Positions 28,247 through 37,053 are shown, numbered from the stretch's first letter. The stretch is DNA of 64,000 bases from Halobacillus dabanensis (GCF_900114165.1 NZ_FOSB01000002.1:517055-581054); one strand, 5' to 3'. Made by a program: numbers and translations. The notes: generated by a model from the letters alone, not told the origin.

Positions 28247-29734
28247 CTACATACCAATGACTTGTTTCGCTTCTTCTTCTTCCACGACAGAAACCGTCAT
28301 TACAAGGCTTCCAATGACACAGACTCCTAGATTGATTAGAAGTCCCCATAACCCGCTGGCAACTCCAAGCAAGGAATAGTCGAAGAACGTCATGACAGAG
28401 GCTATGATGGTACCTGTAAGCATACCTGCAAATACTGCCTTAGAATGAAGGCGATTCCAATACAGCCCTAGAATTAAGCCTGGAGCTATTTGAATGAGGA
28501 GCTCAAATTTCAATACAAATATTTCGTATAGAGTTGCCGGTGGAAACCATGCAACTAAGATAAGAATCCCTACGGCCACAATTCCAACCAATTTACCTAC
28601 GAGAAGTTTCTTATGCTGGGAAGCTTCCGGATTAATGTATGTCCCGTAGAGATCATTGGAAATGATGGAAGAAAAGGTAAGTAACACAGAATCAGCTGTG
28701 GAAACAATCGCTGCAATCACTCCACCAAACAAAAGGACCATGGCCCAATAAAAAATCACATTTTGGCTTGCTACTGCACTCGCCATCATTCCCACCAATT
28801 GTTCCGATTCCCCCTCAGACAAACCAGGAAAAGCATTGATTCCTATGATTCCAATAATGAACACAACGCCAGCTGTTAAAAACGGCATCCAGGCCATTCT
28901 GCTGAACGAGCGTTTTAAAGTTCGTTCGTTTTTTGCAGCGAATATCCGTTGAATGGCATGAGGATAAACAGCGGCACCTATACCGATCAGAACTAACAAG
29001 CTGAACCAATTGACAACACCAGGTCCATCAGGAACTCCTAATTTTTCAGGAGAGTACGCTTGCATGTAATCAGCGGATGTCGGCAATCCTCCAAAGTAAA
29101 TGATAGAACCAATCAAAAGCATAAACACACCAAACAAGAGCGCGATGCCTTGCATGGTATCTGTATATGCGACCGAACGCATGCCTCCAAGCCAACCATA
29201 AATAATCATGATCACTACGAAGAATACGACACCAACTTGATAAGGAATCGTTCCTCCGGTCAACCCGGACACACCTTGTCCAATCGCAACAAGTTGTTCA
29301 AGCAAATAGTTACCTAGTCCGTAGAGCATCAATAGAGATGCCAAAATAGTAACTGCTTTGGATTTGAAACGTTTTTCAAACCATTGAGCGGGGGTAACCA
29401 ACTTATATTTCTTACCCATCGAATATAACCTTGGAGCAAACAATAAATAGGCCATGATAATCATGATGAAGAAAGGCACGGATACTAAGTATTCAAAACC
29501 CATACGGTAAGCAGAAGGGGGATATCCAACCACTGTATTCCCACTATATTGAGTAGCAAAAAAAGTGAAAAACAACACCATGACACCAAGCCCTCTACCA
29601 CCGAGGTAATATTCATCCAGACTCTGATGGATATTCCGATTACGTAAGTACGTGATAACCCCTACACCCAGCATAATCAACCCATACATCAATAGAATCA
29701 AGATACCTGACCAACCTGAAAAAGCTAAATCCAT
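28247..29734 (-). CDS. Sodium:solute symporter (SSS family)
   Basis: This is a 495-aa protein with about 13 TM helices. Its SSS motifs are DEYYLGGRGLGVMVLFFTFFATQYSG near the N-terminus, GWLGGMRSVAYTDTMQG, and the Na+-site region AIVSTADSVLLTFSSIISNDLY. This layout resembles pantothenate/acetate-type symporters (PanF/ActP). It is preceded 3 nt upstream by a small acidic-tailed membrane protein, the usual small companion of such symporters. A carboxylate substrate fits the CoA-transferase and lyase genes upstream. Confidence 0.9.
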   Translation of the reverse strand: MDLAFSGWSGILILLMYGLIMLGVGVITYLRNRNIHQSLDEYYLGGRGLGVMVLFFTFFATQYSGNTVVGYPPSAYRMGFEYLVSVPFFIMIIMAYLLFAPRLYSMGKKYKLVTPAQWFEKRFKSKAVTILASLLMLYGLGNYLLEQLVAIGQGVSGLTGGTIPYQVGVVFFVVIMIIYGWLGGMRSVAYTDTMQGIALLFGVFMLLIGSIIYFGGLPTSADYMQAYSPEKLGVPDGPGVVNWFSLLVLIGIGAAVYPHAIQRIFAAKNERTLKRSFSRMAWMPFLTAGVVFIIGIIGINAFPGLSEGESEQLVGMMASAVASQNVIFYWAMVLLFGGVIAAIVSTADSVLLTFSSIISNDLYGTYINPEASQHKKLLVGKLVGIVAVGILILVAWFPPATLYEIFVLKFELLIQIAPGLILGLYWNRLHSKAVFAGMLTGTIIASVMTFFDYSLLGVASGLWGLLINLGVCVIGSLVMTVSVVEEEEAKQVIGM

Positions 29735-29737
29735 GGA

Positions 29738-29995
29738 TTATCGCACCCCTTTCTTCATCTCTTCTTTTTCCTCTTCCTCTTCTTCCAGCATCCAGTGGTA
29801 CTTTAGTACATACGATAAAAATGCAGACAACAATAGAGATGCAAAAATGATCAATAGTGCCCAGAGGGGGATGCCGTAAATAAGTATTTCACCAAAGCTG
29901 GTCGGAAAATACCATGGTGTAATCAAAGCTAATAAAATACCAAAAACAATCCATAGCTTCCAATTTTTAATCGGTTCTCTTTTTGATTTATCCAA
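29738..29995 (-). CDS. Small two-TM symporter companion protein
   Basis: This is an 85-aa protein with two TM helices (about residues 15-32 and 40-64) and a C-terminal tail of seven consecutive Glu plus Lys. The start is TTG with AAGGAGG 8 nt upstream. It is placed directly before the SSS symporter gene, as the YhdT/DUF3311-type small subunits are. Its role in symporter assembly is inferred from context. Confidence 0.75.
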   Translation of the reverse strand: MDKSKREPIKNWKLWIVFGILLALITPWYFPTSFGEILIYGIPLWALLIIFASLLLSAFLSYVLKYHWMLEEEEEEKEEMKKGVR

Positions 29996-30256
29996 GAATA
30001 AGCCTCCTTAATGTCTAAATTTTCAGATATAAAATGGTATAAAAAAATACTCCTTCTCCCCATACTCATTCCCTCCAGGAGCAACATGGTATCCGGGTGC
30101 TACTCTTTGACATCTCCCTATAAATCCTCCCCTGCAAAATGGAGAATGCCAGCTAAACATGTTCCTCCATGAACAAGAGGCAGGTTCAATGATTACCAAA
30201 GTCGCTGGTCCTGATAAAAATATAAGCTTTAAACCATACCTTCATGGTCTCTTCTT

Positions 30257-31171
30257 TTACGTGTAAGAAATAGAATGCAAGTCTGTGATTTTACCAGCTT
30301 TAATGATCTGACCTGGTAACTCATGGTTTAAGGTCTTTTCAAGATCTTTAGAAATCTCGATCAACTGATCAAGGTTTACGTTCATGTCATACCCCATGAA
30401 AGCGAGCATGTGAACAAGGTCCTCTGTACAAATATTTCCGGTTGCTCCCGGAGCGAATGGGCAGCCACCTAATCCGCCTAAAGAGGCATCAAACCTTGTG
30501 ACACCGGCACGTATTCCTTCCATTACGTTCGCAAGCCCCATGCCACGGGTATTATGGAAATGCAATGTGACGGGAAGCTCCGGCCAACGACCAAGAACCC
30601 TTTCACACAATTGGTAGACCTGCTTCGGTGTCGCCATTCCTGTCGTATCTGCGAGTGTAATGCTATCTGCCCCTAGTTCAAGATACTTGTCTATCAGTTC
30701 CATCACACGATTTTCATCAATACTCCCTTCAAATGGACACCCGAAAGTAGTTGCTAAGGTTCCATTCATGGCAATTCCTGTTCCTGCGAGGAAACTCGAA
30801 ATATCATGAAAGCTCGAGAATGATTCCTCCACTGTACGGCGTACGTTTTTACGATTATGTGTTTCACTGACAGAAGCAACTAGATTAACTTCATCTGCTT
30901 TACAAAAAGCCGCGCGTTCTGCCCCTTTCACATTTGGAATCAGTGTCGTATACGTGACGCCCTCTTTGCGTTCAATCCCTTCCATCACTTCCTCCGCGTC
31001 TCTTAAGTTCGGGACGGCTTTCGGAGAAACAAAAGAAGTGACCTCGATTTTATCGACCCCTGCATGACTTAAACGATCGATTAGGGCTATCTTTTTATCT
31101 GTCGGGACAAACTGATCCTCGATTTGAAAACCATCCCTTGTCACGACTTCCTGAATAAAGATCCTTTCCAC
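30257..31171 (-). CDS. HMG-CoA-lyase-like enzyme
   Basis: This is a 304-aa DRE-TIM-like barrel. The N-terminal EVVTRDGFQIE replaces the classic EVGPRDGLQ; ITLADTTGMATPKQV and the active-site loop GLGGCPFAPGATGNICTEDLV with the catalytic Cys are present. HMG-CoA lyase cleaves 3-hydroxy-3-methylglutaryl-CoA to acetoacetate and acetyl-CoA; relatives cleave citramalyl-CoA-type compounds. The start is GTG behind GAGGTGAG. It lies 17 nt after the CoA-transferase gene, so the pair probably activates and cleaves a branched hydroxy-dicarboxylate. Confidence 0.88.
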   Translation of the reverse strand: MERIFIQEVVTRDGFQIEDQFVPTDKKIALIDRLSHAGVDKIEVTSFVSPKAVPNLRDAEEVMEGIERKEGVTYTTLIPNVKGAERAAFCKADEVNLVASVSETHNRKNVRRTVEESFSSFHDISSFLAGTGIAMNGTLATTFGCPFEGSIDENRVMELIDKYLELGADSITLADTTGMATPKQVYQLCERVLGRWPELPVTLHFHNTRGMGLANVMEGIRAGVTRFDASLGGLGGCPFAPGATGNICTEDLVHMLAFMGYDMNVNLDQLIEISKDLEKTLNHELPGQIIKAGKITDLHSISYT

Positions 31172-31188
31172 AATGCCTCACCTCTTCC

Positions 31189-32385
31189 TTAAATAATGCC
31201 TTGTTCTTTCAGCTTTTGAATCTTTTCCCCGTCATAGCTCAACCAACTTTTCATCACTTCCTCGGTATGCTGTCCGAGTTCCGGACCAAGCCATTTAGTT
31301 CCACCTGGAGTCTCGCTCATTTTCGGTACAACCCCCGGAATTTTCAGGGACTCTTCTTCGTTCAGTTGGTAATCCTGGATCATTTCTCTGCTCAAATAAT
31401 GCTCATCTTTTACGATGTCTTCGATGCTGTAAATGGGACCCGCAGGTACTCTAGCTTCATCAAGCTCTTCTAAGGCGTTTTCAAGAGTGAGTGTTTTGGT
31501 CCATTCTTCAATGACTTTATCAAGGTAATCAGCATGGGCTGCTCTTCCGCTATTAGTTTGGAAGCGCTCATCTTCAGCCACGTCGGATTTTCCAATGGCG
31601 TTCATCAACCTTTTGAAAATCGCATCCCCATTACCGCCGATGACAATATACTTTCCATCACTGCACTGATATGTATTGGAAGGTGCTATACCAGGAAGAG
31701 AGGAACCCGTCCGTTCACGAACCGCACCAAGCTTATCAAATTCAGGAAGAGAGCCTTCCATCAAACTGAACACAGCCTCGTATAGGGCTACATCGACCAC
31801 TTGACCTTTACCGGTACCTTTCACATCCCGATGGTAAATGGCCATCATAGCACCTATTACGGAATACATCGCGGCAAGGGAATCTCCAAGGCTAATCCCC
31901 ACCCGGGTCGGAGGAAGATCTGGATGGCCTGTAAGGTGACGTAGCCCGCCCATCGACTCACCAATACTTCCAAACCCTGGCTTATCACGATATGGACCTG
32001 TTTGCCCATAGCCAGATACCCTGACCATTACGAGACCCGGGTTAATCGCAGATAGTTCTTCATAACCAAGATTCCATTTTTCTAAAGTTCCAGGCCTGAA
32101 GTTCTCAATAACGACATCACATTCTTTAACTAGTGATTTAATAATTTCCTGCCCTTCGTCACTCTTCAAATCAACTGTGATCGACTTCTTATTCCGGGAC
32201 TGAAGTCTCCACCATAAGGATGTTCCTTCATAGACATGACGCCAATCCCTCAGAGGATCACCTTTTTCGGGTGGCTCTACTTTGATTACATCTGCCCCGA
32301 ATTCAGCCATCAACCTTCCAGCAAATGGCCCAGCAATCAGACTTCCTAACTCTAATACTTTAACTCCCTCTAAACTTTGACTCAT
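31189..32385 (-). CDS. Class III (CaiB/BaiF) CoA-transferase
   Basis: This is a 398-aa family III CoA-transferase. Features are GVKVLELGSLIAGPFAGRLMAEFGADVIKVEPPEKGDPLR, SRNKKSITVDLKS, ENFRPGTLEKWNLGYEEL and the GFGSIGESMGGLRHLTGHPD region, where the catalytic Asp is expected. It moves CoA from a donor such as succinyl-CoA to a carboxylic acid. As the first gene of the minus-strand operon it is divergent from a GntR regulator, with a cre site 31-46 nt upstream. Confidence 0.92.
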   Translation of the reverse strand: MSQSLEGVKVLELGSLIAGPFAGRLMAEFGADVIKVEPPEKGDPLRDWRHVYEGTSLWWRLQSRNKKSITVDLKSDEGQEIIKSLVKECDVVIENFRPGTLEKWNLGYEELSAINPGLVMVRVSGYGQTGPYRDKPGFGSIGESMGGLRHLTGHPDLPPTRVGISLGDSLAAMYSVIGAMMAIYHRDVKGTGKGQVVDVALYEAVFSLMEGSLPEFDKLGAVRERTGSSLPGIAPSNTYQCSDGKYIVIGGNGDAIFKRLMNAIGKSDVAEDERFQTNSGRAAHADYLDKVIEEWTKTLTLENALEELDEARVPAGPIYSIEDIVKDEHYLSREMIQDYQLNEEESLKIPGVVPKMSETPGGTKWLGPELGQHTEEVMKSWLSYDGEKIQKLKEQGII

Positions 32386-32415
32386 TTAACTTCACCTCTT
32401 GTTTTTCACTTTCTA

Positions 32416-32431
32416 TTGTTAACGCTTACAA
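32416..32431. promoter_or_regulatory. cre site upstream of the CoA-transferase operon
   Basis: TTGTAAGCGTTAACAA (minus strand) matches WTGNAANCGNWNNCAW at every position and lies just upstream of the CoA-transferase start, so CcpA repression is likely. Confidence 0.72.
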
Positions 32432-32502
32432 ACACACTAAAAAAGAAAACTTCCGGGCTATATTTTCATTGTTTTCTGAATCTTGTGATATATACTATCA
32501 AT

Positions 32503-32618
32503 TTGTATACAATAAATCAACCCATCTTGTGTAAAAATCTTTTACAACCTTGATATAATGCGTTATATCAAGGAAACAAACATATAAAGCTTGAATGGTT
32601 ATCACTGTTTGTATACAA
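32503..32618. promoter_or_regulatory. Divergent control region with four palindromes
   Basis: TTGTATACAA occurs at 32503-32512 and 32609-32618. TGTAAAA/TTTTACA lies at 32530-32546. CCTTGATATAA/TTATATCAAGG, a perfect 11-bp repeat, lies at 32548-32573. TTGTATACAA fits the FadR/FCD-type GntR operator (TNGTNNNACNA). Confidence 0.7.
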
Positions 32619-32640
32619 TGAACGAAAGGGGTGTCATTTA

Positions 32641-33333
32641 ATGAGTGCTTACGAATACATAAAGCAAGCTATATTGCACGGGGAGTTCCCTCCTAAAATG
32701 CGGCTGACCGAAGAATTTTTAGCAAAAAAGCTGCAAATCAGCAGAACTCCGATCAGGGAAGCCCTAAAGCAATTAGAAACAGAAGGATTAACGGTATCCA
32801 TGAAACGCGGAGTCCGAGTCCGCCATTTCACAGAATTGGATATACGCCAAATCTATGACTTGAGAACTCTTTTGGAGGGGTACGCGGCTGCTCAGGCTGC
32901 CATCCACCGGACAGATTCAGACCTAGGAGAAATGGCTACAGCCAATGATATGTATGAAAAAGCGATCGATCAGTACCTTGAAACAGGGGAAACAACCATT
33001 GAGGATATTTTAAAAATCAATCATAGTTTTCATGACTCTGTCATACAAGCTTCCAAGAACCAGCATATCCATTCTCATATATCAAAAGTGGTCGTCGTAC
33101 CATTGATCTTCCGCTCCTTCTATTGGTTCAATGCCGATCAGTTAAGACATTCTCTTGATGCTCATAAAACAATTCTTAAAGCGATTGAAAAGCAGGATAC
33201 AGAGCGGGCCCGGGTAGCTATGCATGAACACATTTATCATGGAAGAGATCAAGTAATGAAACATATAGATGTCATCGATCAGCAATACACAGGGGTGGAA
33301 GAACAGAAAGTATCCTTTCAAACAGAACGCTGA
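32641..33333 (+). CDS. GntR-family regulator, FCD subfamily
   Basis: This is a 230-aa regulator. The N-terminal winged helix (LTEEFLAKKLQISRTPIREALKQLETEGL ... RGVRVRHF) is followed by an all-helical FCD ligand domain with the Asp/His metal-type motifs (YDLRTLLEGYAA, NHSFHDSVI, DAHKTILKAI). AAAGGGGTG precedes the ATG. It is divergent from the CoA-transferase/lyase genes and is the probable repressor of that cluster through the TTGTATACAA sites. Its ligand would be a carboxylic acid (inference). Confidence 0.9.
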   Translation: MSAYEYIKQAILHGEFPPKMRLTEEFLAKKLQISRTPIREALKQLETEGLTVSMKRGVRVRHFTELDIRQIYDLRTLLEGYAAAQAAIHRTDSDLGEMATANDMYEKAIDQYLETGETTIEDILKINHSFHDSVIQASKNQHIHSHISKVVVVPLIFRSFYWFNADQLRHSLDAHKTILKAIEKQDTERARVAMHEHIYHGRDQVMKHIDVIDQQYTGVEEQKVSFQTER

Positions 33334-33392
33334 ACCGGATGAAGCATGACTCTGGACCATTCCAGAGGATAAGATTAAAACAATCAAATACA

Positions 33393-33440
33393 AAACGAGA
33401 AAGGGGAAGCACCATCAGCAGTGCCTCCCTTTTCTCGTTT
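33393..33440. terminator. Bidirectional terminator after gntR
   Basis: The stem AAACGAGAAAGGG / CCCTTTTCTCGTTT, with an inner GGAAGCACC / GTGCCTCC, lies between the convergent gntR and the small Cys protein. Confidence 0.8.
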
Positions 33441-33482
33441 GTAATGGTCTCTTTCAGCTTCTTTTCAAAAGTTTCTTCCTTT

Positions 33483-33647
33483 TTAAAGCATGCTTTGACA
33501 TTCAGAAATACATGCCTCTAAATCCTGCTGGGCATGCTGCATTTTGTCTCTTGATTGTCCATTGTCCATGTGATCCATAGCGAGTTTTAAATGGGAGATC
33601 GCACTTTCACATTCACTGATACATGCCTGGATTTGTGACTTGTCCAT
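33483..33647 (-). CDS. 54-aa protein with two Cys-x3-Cys helices
   Basis: A 54-residue protein whose ends carry near-identical motifs, ACISECESA and ACISECQSM, separated by a polar helix with His and Met (LKLAMDHMDN). GGAGGATGG precedes the ATG. CxxxC on amphipathic helices with His/Met is reminiscent of four-helix copper-binding (DUF326-like) proteins in miniature. Disulfide-linked helical hairpins are an alternative. There are no functional neighbours. The ORF upstream of 33647 lacks a ribosome site. Confidence 0.65.
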   Translation of the reverse strand: MDKSQIQACISECESAISHLKLAMDHMDNGQSRDKMQHAQQDLEACISECQSML

Positions 33648-33769
33648 TTTCCATCCTCCTTTCCTATACAAAGATAAAGTTTCCGATATGAACGCCATTT
33701 ATGTAATGAGACATTTAACCGTTCTCTTTTCGCTTTGAAGATAACGGTCATTACTGGGAAAGAAACTCA

Positions 33770-33837
33770 AAAAAAAGAGCCACCCTACGCCTGCTTAGAC
33801 ATAAGGTGGAGTTTAAAAGTGATAAAGAGAAGTGTTT
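33770..33837. repeat. Repeat D, copy 2
   Basis: It shares an A-run, CCACCCTACGCCTGC, AGACATAAGGTGGA and AAGTGATAAAGAGAAGTGTT with 9203-9280, but here without a coding frame or the terminator stem. Confidence 0.75.
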
Positions 33838-33875
33838 ATTGTTTCTTCCCATTAAATCTTGGTGTTTTCTCTACA

Positions 33876-34481
33876 TTAAGATAACAATTGAATGATATGT
33901 TTGACGGCATCGGTCAAATCTTTCTGGGACCAGCTTGGTAACTTCCCATGCTGAACGGCGAGTTCGTGAGAAGCCGGAATATGGATGAACCCAGAAGGTA
34001 TATTCTGATGATTTACATGAAAATGGTAAAGCGTTTGATACATCACATGGTTACATAGGTATGTCCCAGCGCTGTTTGAAACCTCCGCCGGATACCCTTT
34101 TGATTGCAATACTTCTACAAAGCTCTTTATCGGTAACGTGGAAAACAGTCCATCCGGGCCCTCTTTTTGGATCGGTTCCCCATCTGGTTTATTTCCTTCG
34201 TTATCTCTTTCACTACTTTCATTACAATTGATAGCAATCCGCTCAGGTGTGATCTTGTAACGTCCGGCATCAAGTCCAAGCGAGAGGACTGCATCCGGTT
34301 CGATGTCATTTATATGCTTTAAGATTCCATGGCCTGAGTTGTTATAATCTACGGGTAGAATCCTTCCTTCTATACGATACCCATTCAACTCTTTTCCTTT
34401 CAGCTCCTCTACGATTTGAGTTGTCGGGTTTATCGGGAAGTCGAGAAATGGTTCAAAGCCTGTGAGTAAGAGTTTCTTCAT
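33876..34481 (-). CDS. pcp: Pyrrolidone-carboxylate peptidase (pyroglutamyl peptidase I)
   Basis: This is a 201-aa C15-family cysteine peptidase, slightly shorter than the usual 215. The catalytic residues are Glu80 (ITPERIAIN), Cys143 (SAGTYLCNHVMY) and His167 (GFIHIPASHE). LSLGLDAGR is the conserved preceding motif. It removes N-terminal pyroglutamate from peptides in the cytoplasm. AAGGAGA precedes the ATG. The gene is monocistronic as far as can be seen. Confidence 0.95.
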   Translation of the reverse strand: MKKLLLTGFEPFLDFPINPTTQIVEELKGKELNGYRIEGRILPVDYNNSGHGILKHINDIEPDAVLSLGLDAGRYKITPERIAINCNESSERDNEGNKPDGEPIQKEGPDGLFSTLPIKSFVEVLQSKGYPAEVSNSAGTYLCNHVMYQTLYHFHVNHQNIPSGFIHIPASHELAVQHGKLPSWSQKDLTDAVKHIIQLLS

Positions 34482-34769
34482 CGACTGTTTCTCCTTTCCT
34501 GATTAAAGGTCTTTTTCTTTCAATCGTGTGTTATTCACCCTTCTTGATAACGGATATGGGTTGGTTATGAGATTACTTCTAAGACCAATGTATTAAATGC
34601 TTCTGTACTTAACTTTAAGTGTTCCAATACACTGTTTCTTTTGCCGCCTCAGATGTCAAACCTGCCCCCTCCGCTTCTCATACCCAGATCCGTACATCCA
34701 AAAATGGAACCTCCATTAAACTGTAACATTTTCCATTTTTTAACGACTAATGAAAAAAGGAGGATGGGA

Positions 34770-35864
34770 ATGATGAGGAGACTTGGTATCCTATTTGTAT
34801 TAGGATTTTTATTTTTATCGGCATGCAGCGAACCCGAAGCCCCTCAATCAAAGAACAAGTCAAAAAGTGGTGAAGACTTGGACAGCTACCCTATGATTGT
34901 GGACTCCTGCCCTGAGCCGACCTATGACGGTGACACATTTGATGAGTTGTCAGAAGAAGAACAGAAGCTGTATAGTGTGGACCACATATCTGAGGAAATG
35001 AAAGAACGTAATCCAGATGTACTGCAAGTGGCAACACTCCAAACAAAACGTCAGGAATTCTTAAGGAAGGGTATCTCTGACAAAGGTTACACGTTAGAGG
35101 ATTTAAAAAATATCGGTGACATGTATATGGTTAAAGGAACAATCATCCTTCAATTCAAAGAGCAGTTGACAGAAGAAGAGCAGCAAGTAAAAGAAGCATT
35201 TACGGAAACTGCAGAAGATCTTAAACAAAAATTCAATGAAAATGCAGTTCATATAGAAAAAGTAAATCTTTCTGCAAATGAGCTCAACAAACAAAATGAG
35301 GCTTTATCTGAAATTATAGATGGTTCTACTATAAAAGATAAATTGTGGGGTTACGGGACATGTACACCTTCCAACCAATTGAAGATAGACGTTACAGAAC
35401 CATTGACGGAAGAAGAAATGAAACAATTGGATGAAAACGCTGAAGTGAAAATTGCTGTTCAAGTAGAGGAGCCGAACCAATTAGAGGGCTACGTAACGGA
35501 AGTCAAAGAAAATGAAATGCTCGTGGATATGATTTGGTTCAGCAACCACCCAGAGGAAGTACAAGTGGGAGACCGTGTAAACGTATCTTACACGAATGTT
35601 ATGGAATCCCTTCCCGCACAGGCAGGAGCCATGGAGATAGAAATCTTAAAAGATCTCCGGCCGGAGGGTGCCGATATGAGTACATCTGAAGCGATTAAAA
35701 AAGCAGTGGACAAGGCGAAAGAAAATCTTCCATCTTCCCCCTCCCAGAACGCATATTTAAGTGTAAAAGAAATGGACTACCATAAGAAAAGTGATCAATG
35801 GAAAGTATTATTCGAAACTACAGCCAGTGAAGAAACTGTGGAGGTTCAAATAGAGGATGAGTGA
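34770..35864 (+). CDS. Secreted lipoprotein with DUF3221-like C-terminus
   Basis: This protein of about 364 residues has a lipoprotein signal (MMRRLGILFVLGFLFLSAC, lipobox L-S-A-C). A very acidic Glu/Lys-rich region is followed near residues 245-310 by QLEGYVTEVKENEMLVDMIW ... VQVGDRVNVSYT, which resembles the small beta domain of DUF3221/YobA-type proteins. ATGs at 34764, 34770 and 34773 share one ribosome site (AAGGAGG 34757-34763); 34770 has the best spacing. The long in-frame extension upstream to 34641 is Pro-rich and unlikely to be translated. Function unknown. Confidence 0.72.
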   Translation: MMRRLGILFVLGFLFLSACSEPEAPQSKNKSKSGEDLDSYPMIVDSCPEPTYDGDTFDELSEEEQKLYSVDHISEEMKERNPDVLQVATLQTKRQEFLRKGISDKGYTLEDLKNIGDMYMVKGTIILQFKEQLTEEEQQVKEAFTETAEDLKQKFNENAVHIEKVNLSANELNKQNEALSEIIDGSTIKDKLWGYGTCTPSNQLKIDVTEPLTEEEMKQLDENAEVKIAVQVEEPNQLEGYVTEVKENEMLVDMIWFSNHPEEVQVGDRVNVSYTNVMESLPAQAGAMEIEILKDLRPEGADMSTSEAIKKAVDKAKENLPSSPSQNAYLSVKEMDYHKKSDQWKVLFETTASEETVEVQIEDE

Positions 35865-35879
35865 GAACGGGAAACGAAG

Positions 35880-35919
35880 TGACCCAACAGCAAACCATTT
35901 GTTCTTGGGTCATTTTTTT
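35880..35919 (+). terminator. Terminator after the lipoprotein gene
   Basis: The stem TGACCCAA / TTGGGTCA (35880-35912) is followed by TTTTTTT. Confidence 0.88.
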
Positions 35920-35937
35920 AACTATAGACTGCTGGCA

Positions 35938-35995
35938 AAACCATTGGTGTCCCAACCCTTTCTTTCACTAATGCGGAGGGGGCAGGCACCAAAAA
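35938..35995. repeat. Dispersed repeat A, long copy 4
   Basis: AACCATTGGTGTCC, then CTTTCACTAATGCGGAGGG, then GGCAGGCACCAAAAA. The long form is shared with 36990-37053 and 43870-43930. It abuts the vanW stop codon. Confidence 0.75.
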
Positions 35996-36859
35996 TCAAT
36001 CTGCTTTTTTCACAAGGTCATCCGATGAATAAATTTGGACGATGACCATCCCATTGACTGATTTAGCCTGGATCAAAACAGGCGTGTTAAATTCATTTTT
36101 GAACGTGAAATCCGGACCATACCAACTGACCGTGGCATCCCTTCCCGGCGGAACATAAGGGACTTTCCGGCTATGGGAATAGCGTTCCACAATTTTAAGC
36201 CCAGCATTATCCGCAGCATTGAATAAAGTGGAAGACACTTGGCAAATACCTCCCCCAATACCATCCTCCAATTCCCCTCTAACAATAACCGGGGCACGGA
36301 CATACCCTTTTTCTTTTGTCCGTTTCCCAACGACTTTATTAAAAGAAAAGACTTCTCCCGGGAAAACGACATGATTATTGATCGATTCAGTCGCTAGAGA
36401 AATGTTAGTAGTCCTTCCCTTGTTACTCTTTTTATAATAAGTCAGATAATTGCCGATTTGCTGTGTTCTTATTTCTTCCAATAACTCCGCATCTACTTGT
36501 GGATAGACCGGGGACATAGGAACGTTGGAGCTCTTAACGCGATTTGTATAGAAGTATTGGTAAAATTGCGCCTTCAATTTCGTACGGTCTACCTTTGCGC
36601 CAGGTTTCCCTTGTACAATACTCCCACCCTCATCAATGATTGCATTTACCGGTTCTTTCGCCACTTTGTCGTCTAATTCATCAAGGAAAGCTTCAAATTT
36701 TTGCTCATCTACCATATTTTCATCAAGATAGGGGATAATAAAATCCTCTTTATCTATTCGCTCAATGTTCTGCCCCTCATGCCTAAGCTCAAAAGAATCG
36801 GGCACATTTTCCTGTGGTGTTATAAATAGTAAAAGAAAAGATAAAAACATGAATTTCAT
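35996..36859 (-). CDS. VanW-family exported protein
   Basis: This is a 287-aa protein with an N-terminal hydrophobic signal of about 14 residues, a G5/YoaR-like middle part, and a VanW domain: FPGEVFSFNKVVGKRTKEKGY, GIGGGICQVSSTLFNAAD and SHSRKVPYVPPGRDATV. VanW-like proteins (YoaR in B. subtilis) are extracytoplasmic and linked to cell-wall or vancomycin-resistance loci, but their activity is unknown. The gene is monocistronic, with repeat A directly after the stop. Confidence 0.87.
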   Translation of the reverse strand: MKFMFLSFLLLFITPQENVPDSFELRHEGQNIERIDKEDFIIPYLDENMVDEQKFEAFLDELDDKVAKEPVNAIIDEGGSIVQGKPGAKVDRTKLKAQFYQYFYTNRVKSSNVPMSPVYPQVDAELLEEIRTQQIGNYLTYYKKSNKGRTTNISLATESINNHVVFPGEVFSFNKVVGKRTKEKGYVRAPVIVRGELEDGIGGGICQVSSTLFNAADNAGLKIVERYSHSRKVPYVPPGRDATVSWYGPDFTFKNEFNTPVLIQAKSVNGMVIVQIYSSDDLVKKAD

Positions 36860-36989
36860 TGCTAACCACCTCTACATGTAGTATGAATGAAGGCAATAAA
36901 TTCATGCATTGTAACTAAGATGATTTAGGTATCGAGTATTAAAAGTTTTTTGAAATCTACATTGAAATATACAAAAAGCGTAATACCAA

Positions 36990-37053
36990 CAGAAAACCAT
37001 TGATATTACGCTATTCTTTAGTTCGCTAATACAGCGGGAGTCAGGCACCAAAA
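36990..37053. repeat. Dispersed repeat A, long copy 5
   Basis: AACCATTGATATTACGC, then TTTAGTTCGCTAATACAGCG, then GGAGTCAGGCACCAAAAAA. Its minus strand encodes the last residues and the TGA stop of the transglutaminase-like gene. Confidence 0.75.

Noticed and set aside
34641..34769. N-terminal extension of the DUF3221-like lipoprotein
   Set aside because: Pro-rich, not signal-like, no ribosome site; the lipoprotein signal begins cleanly after AAGGAGG at 34757-34763.
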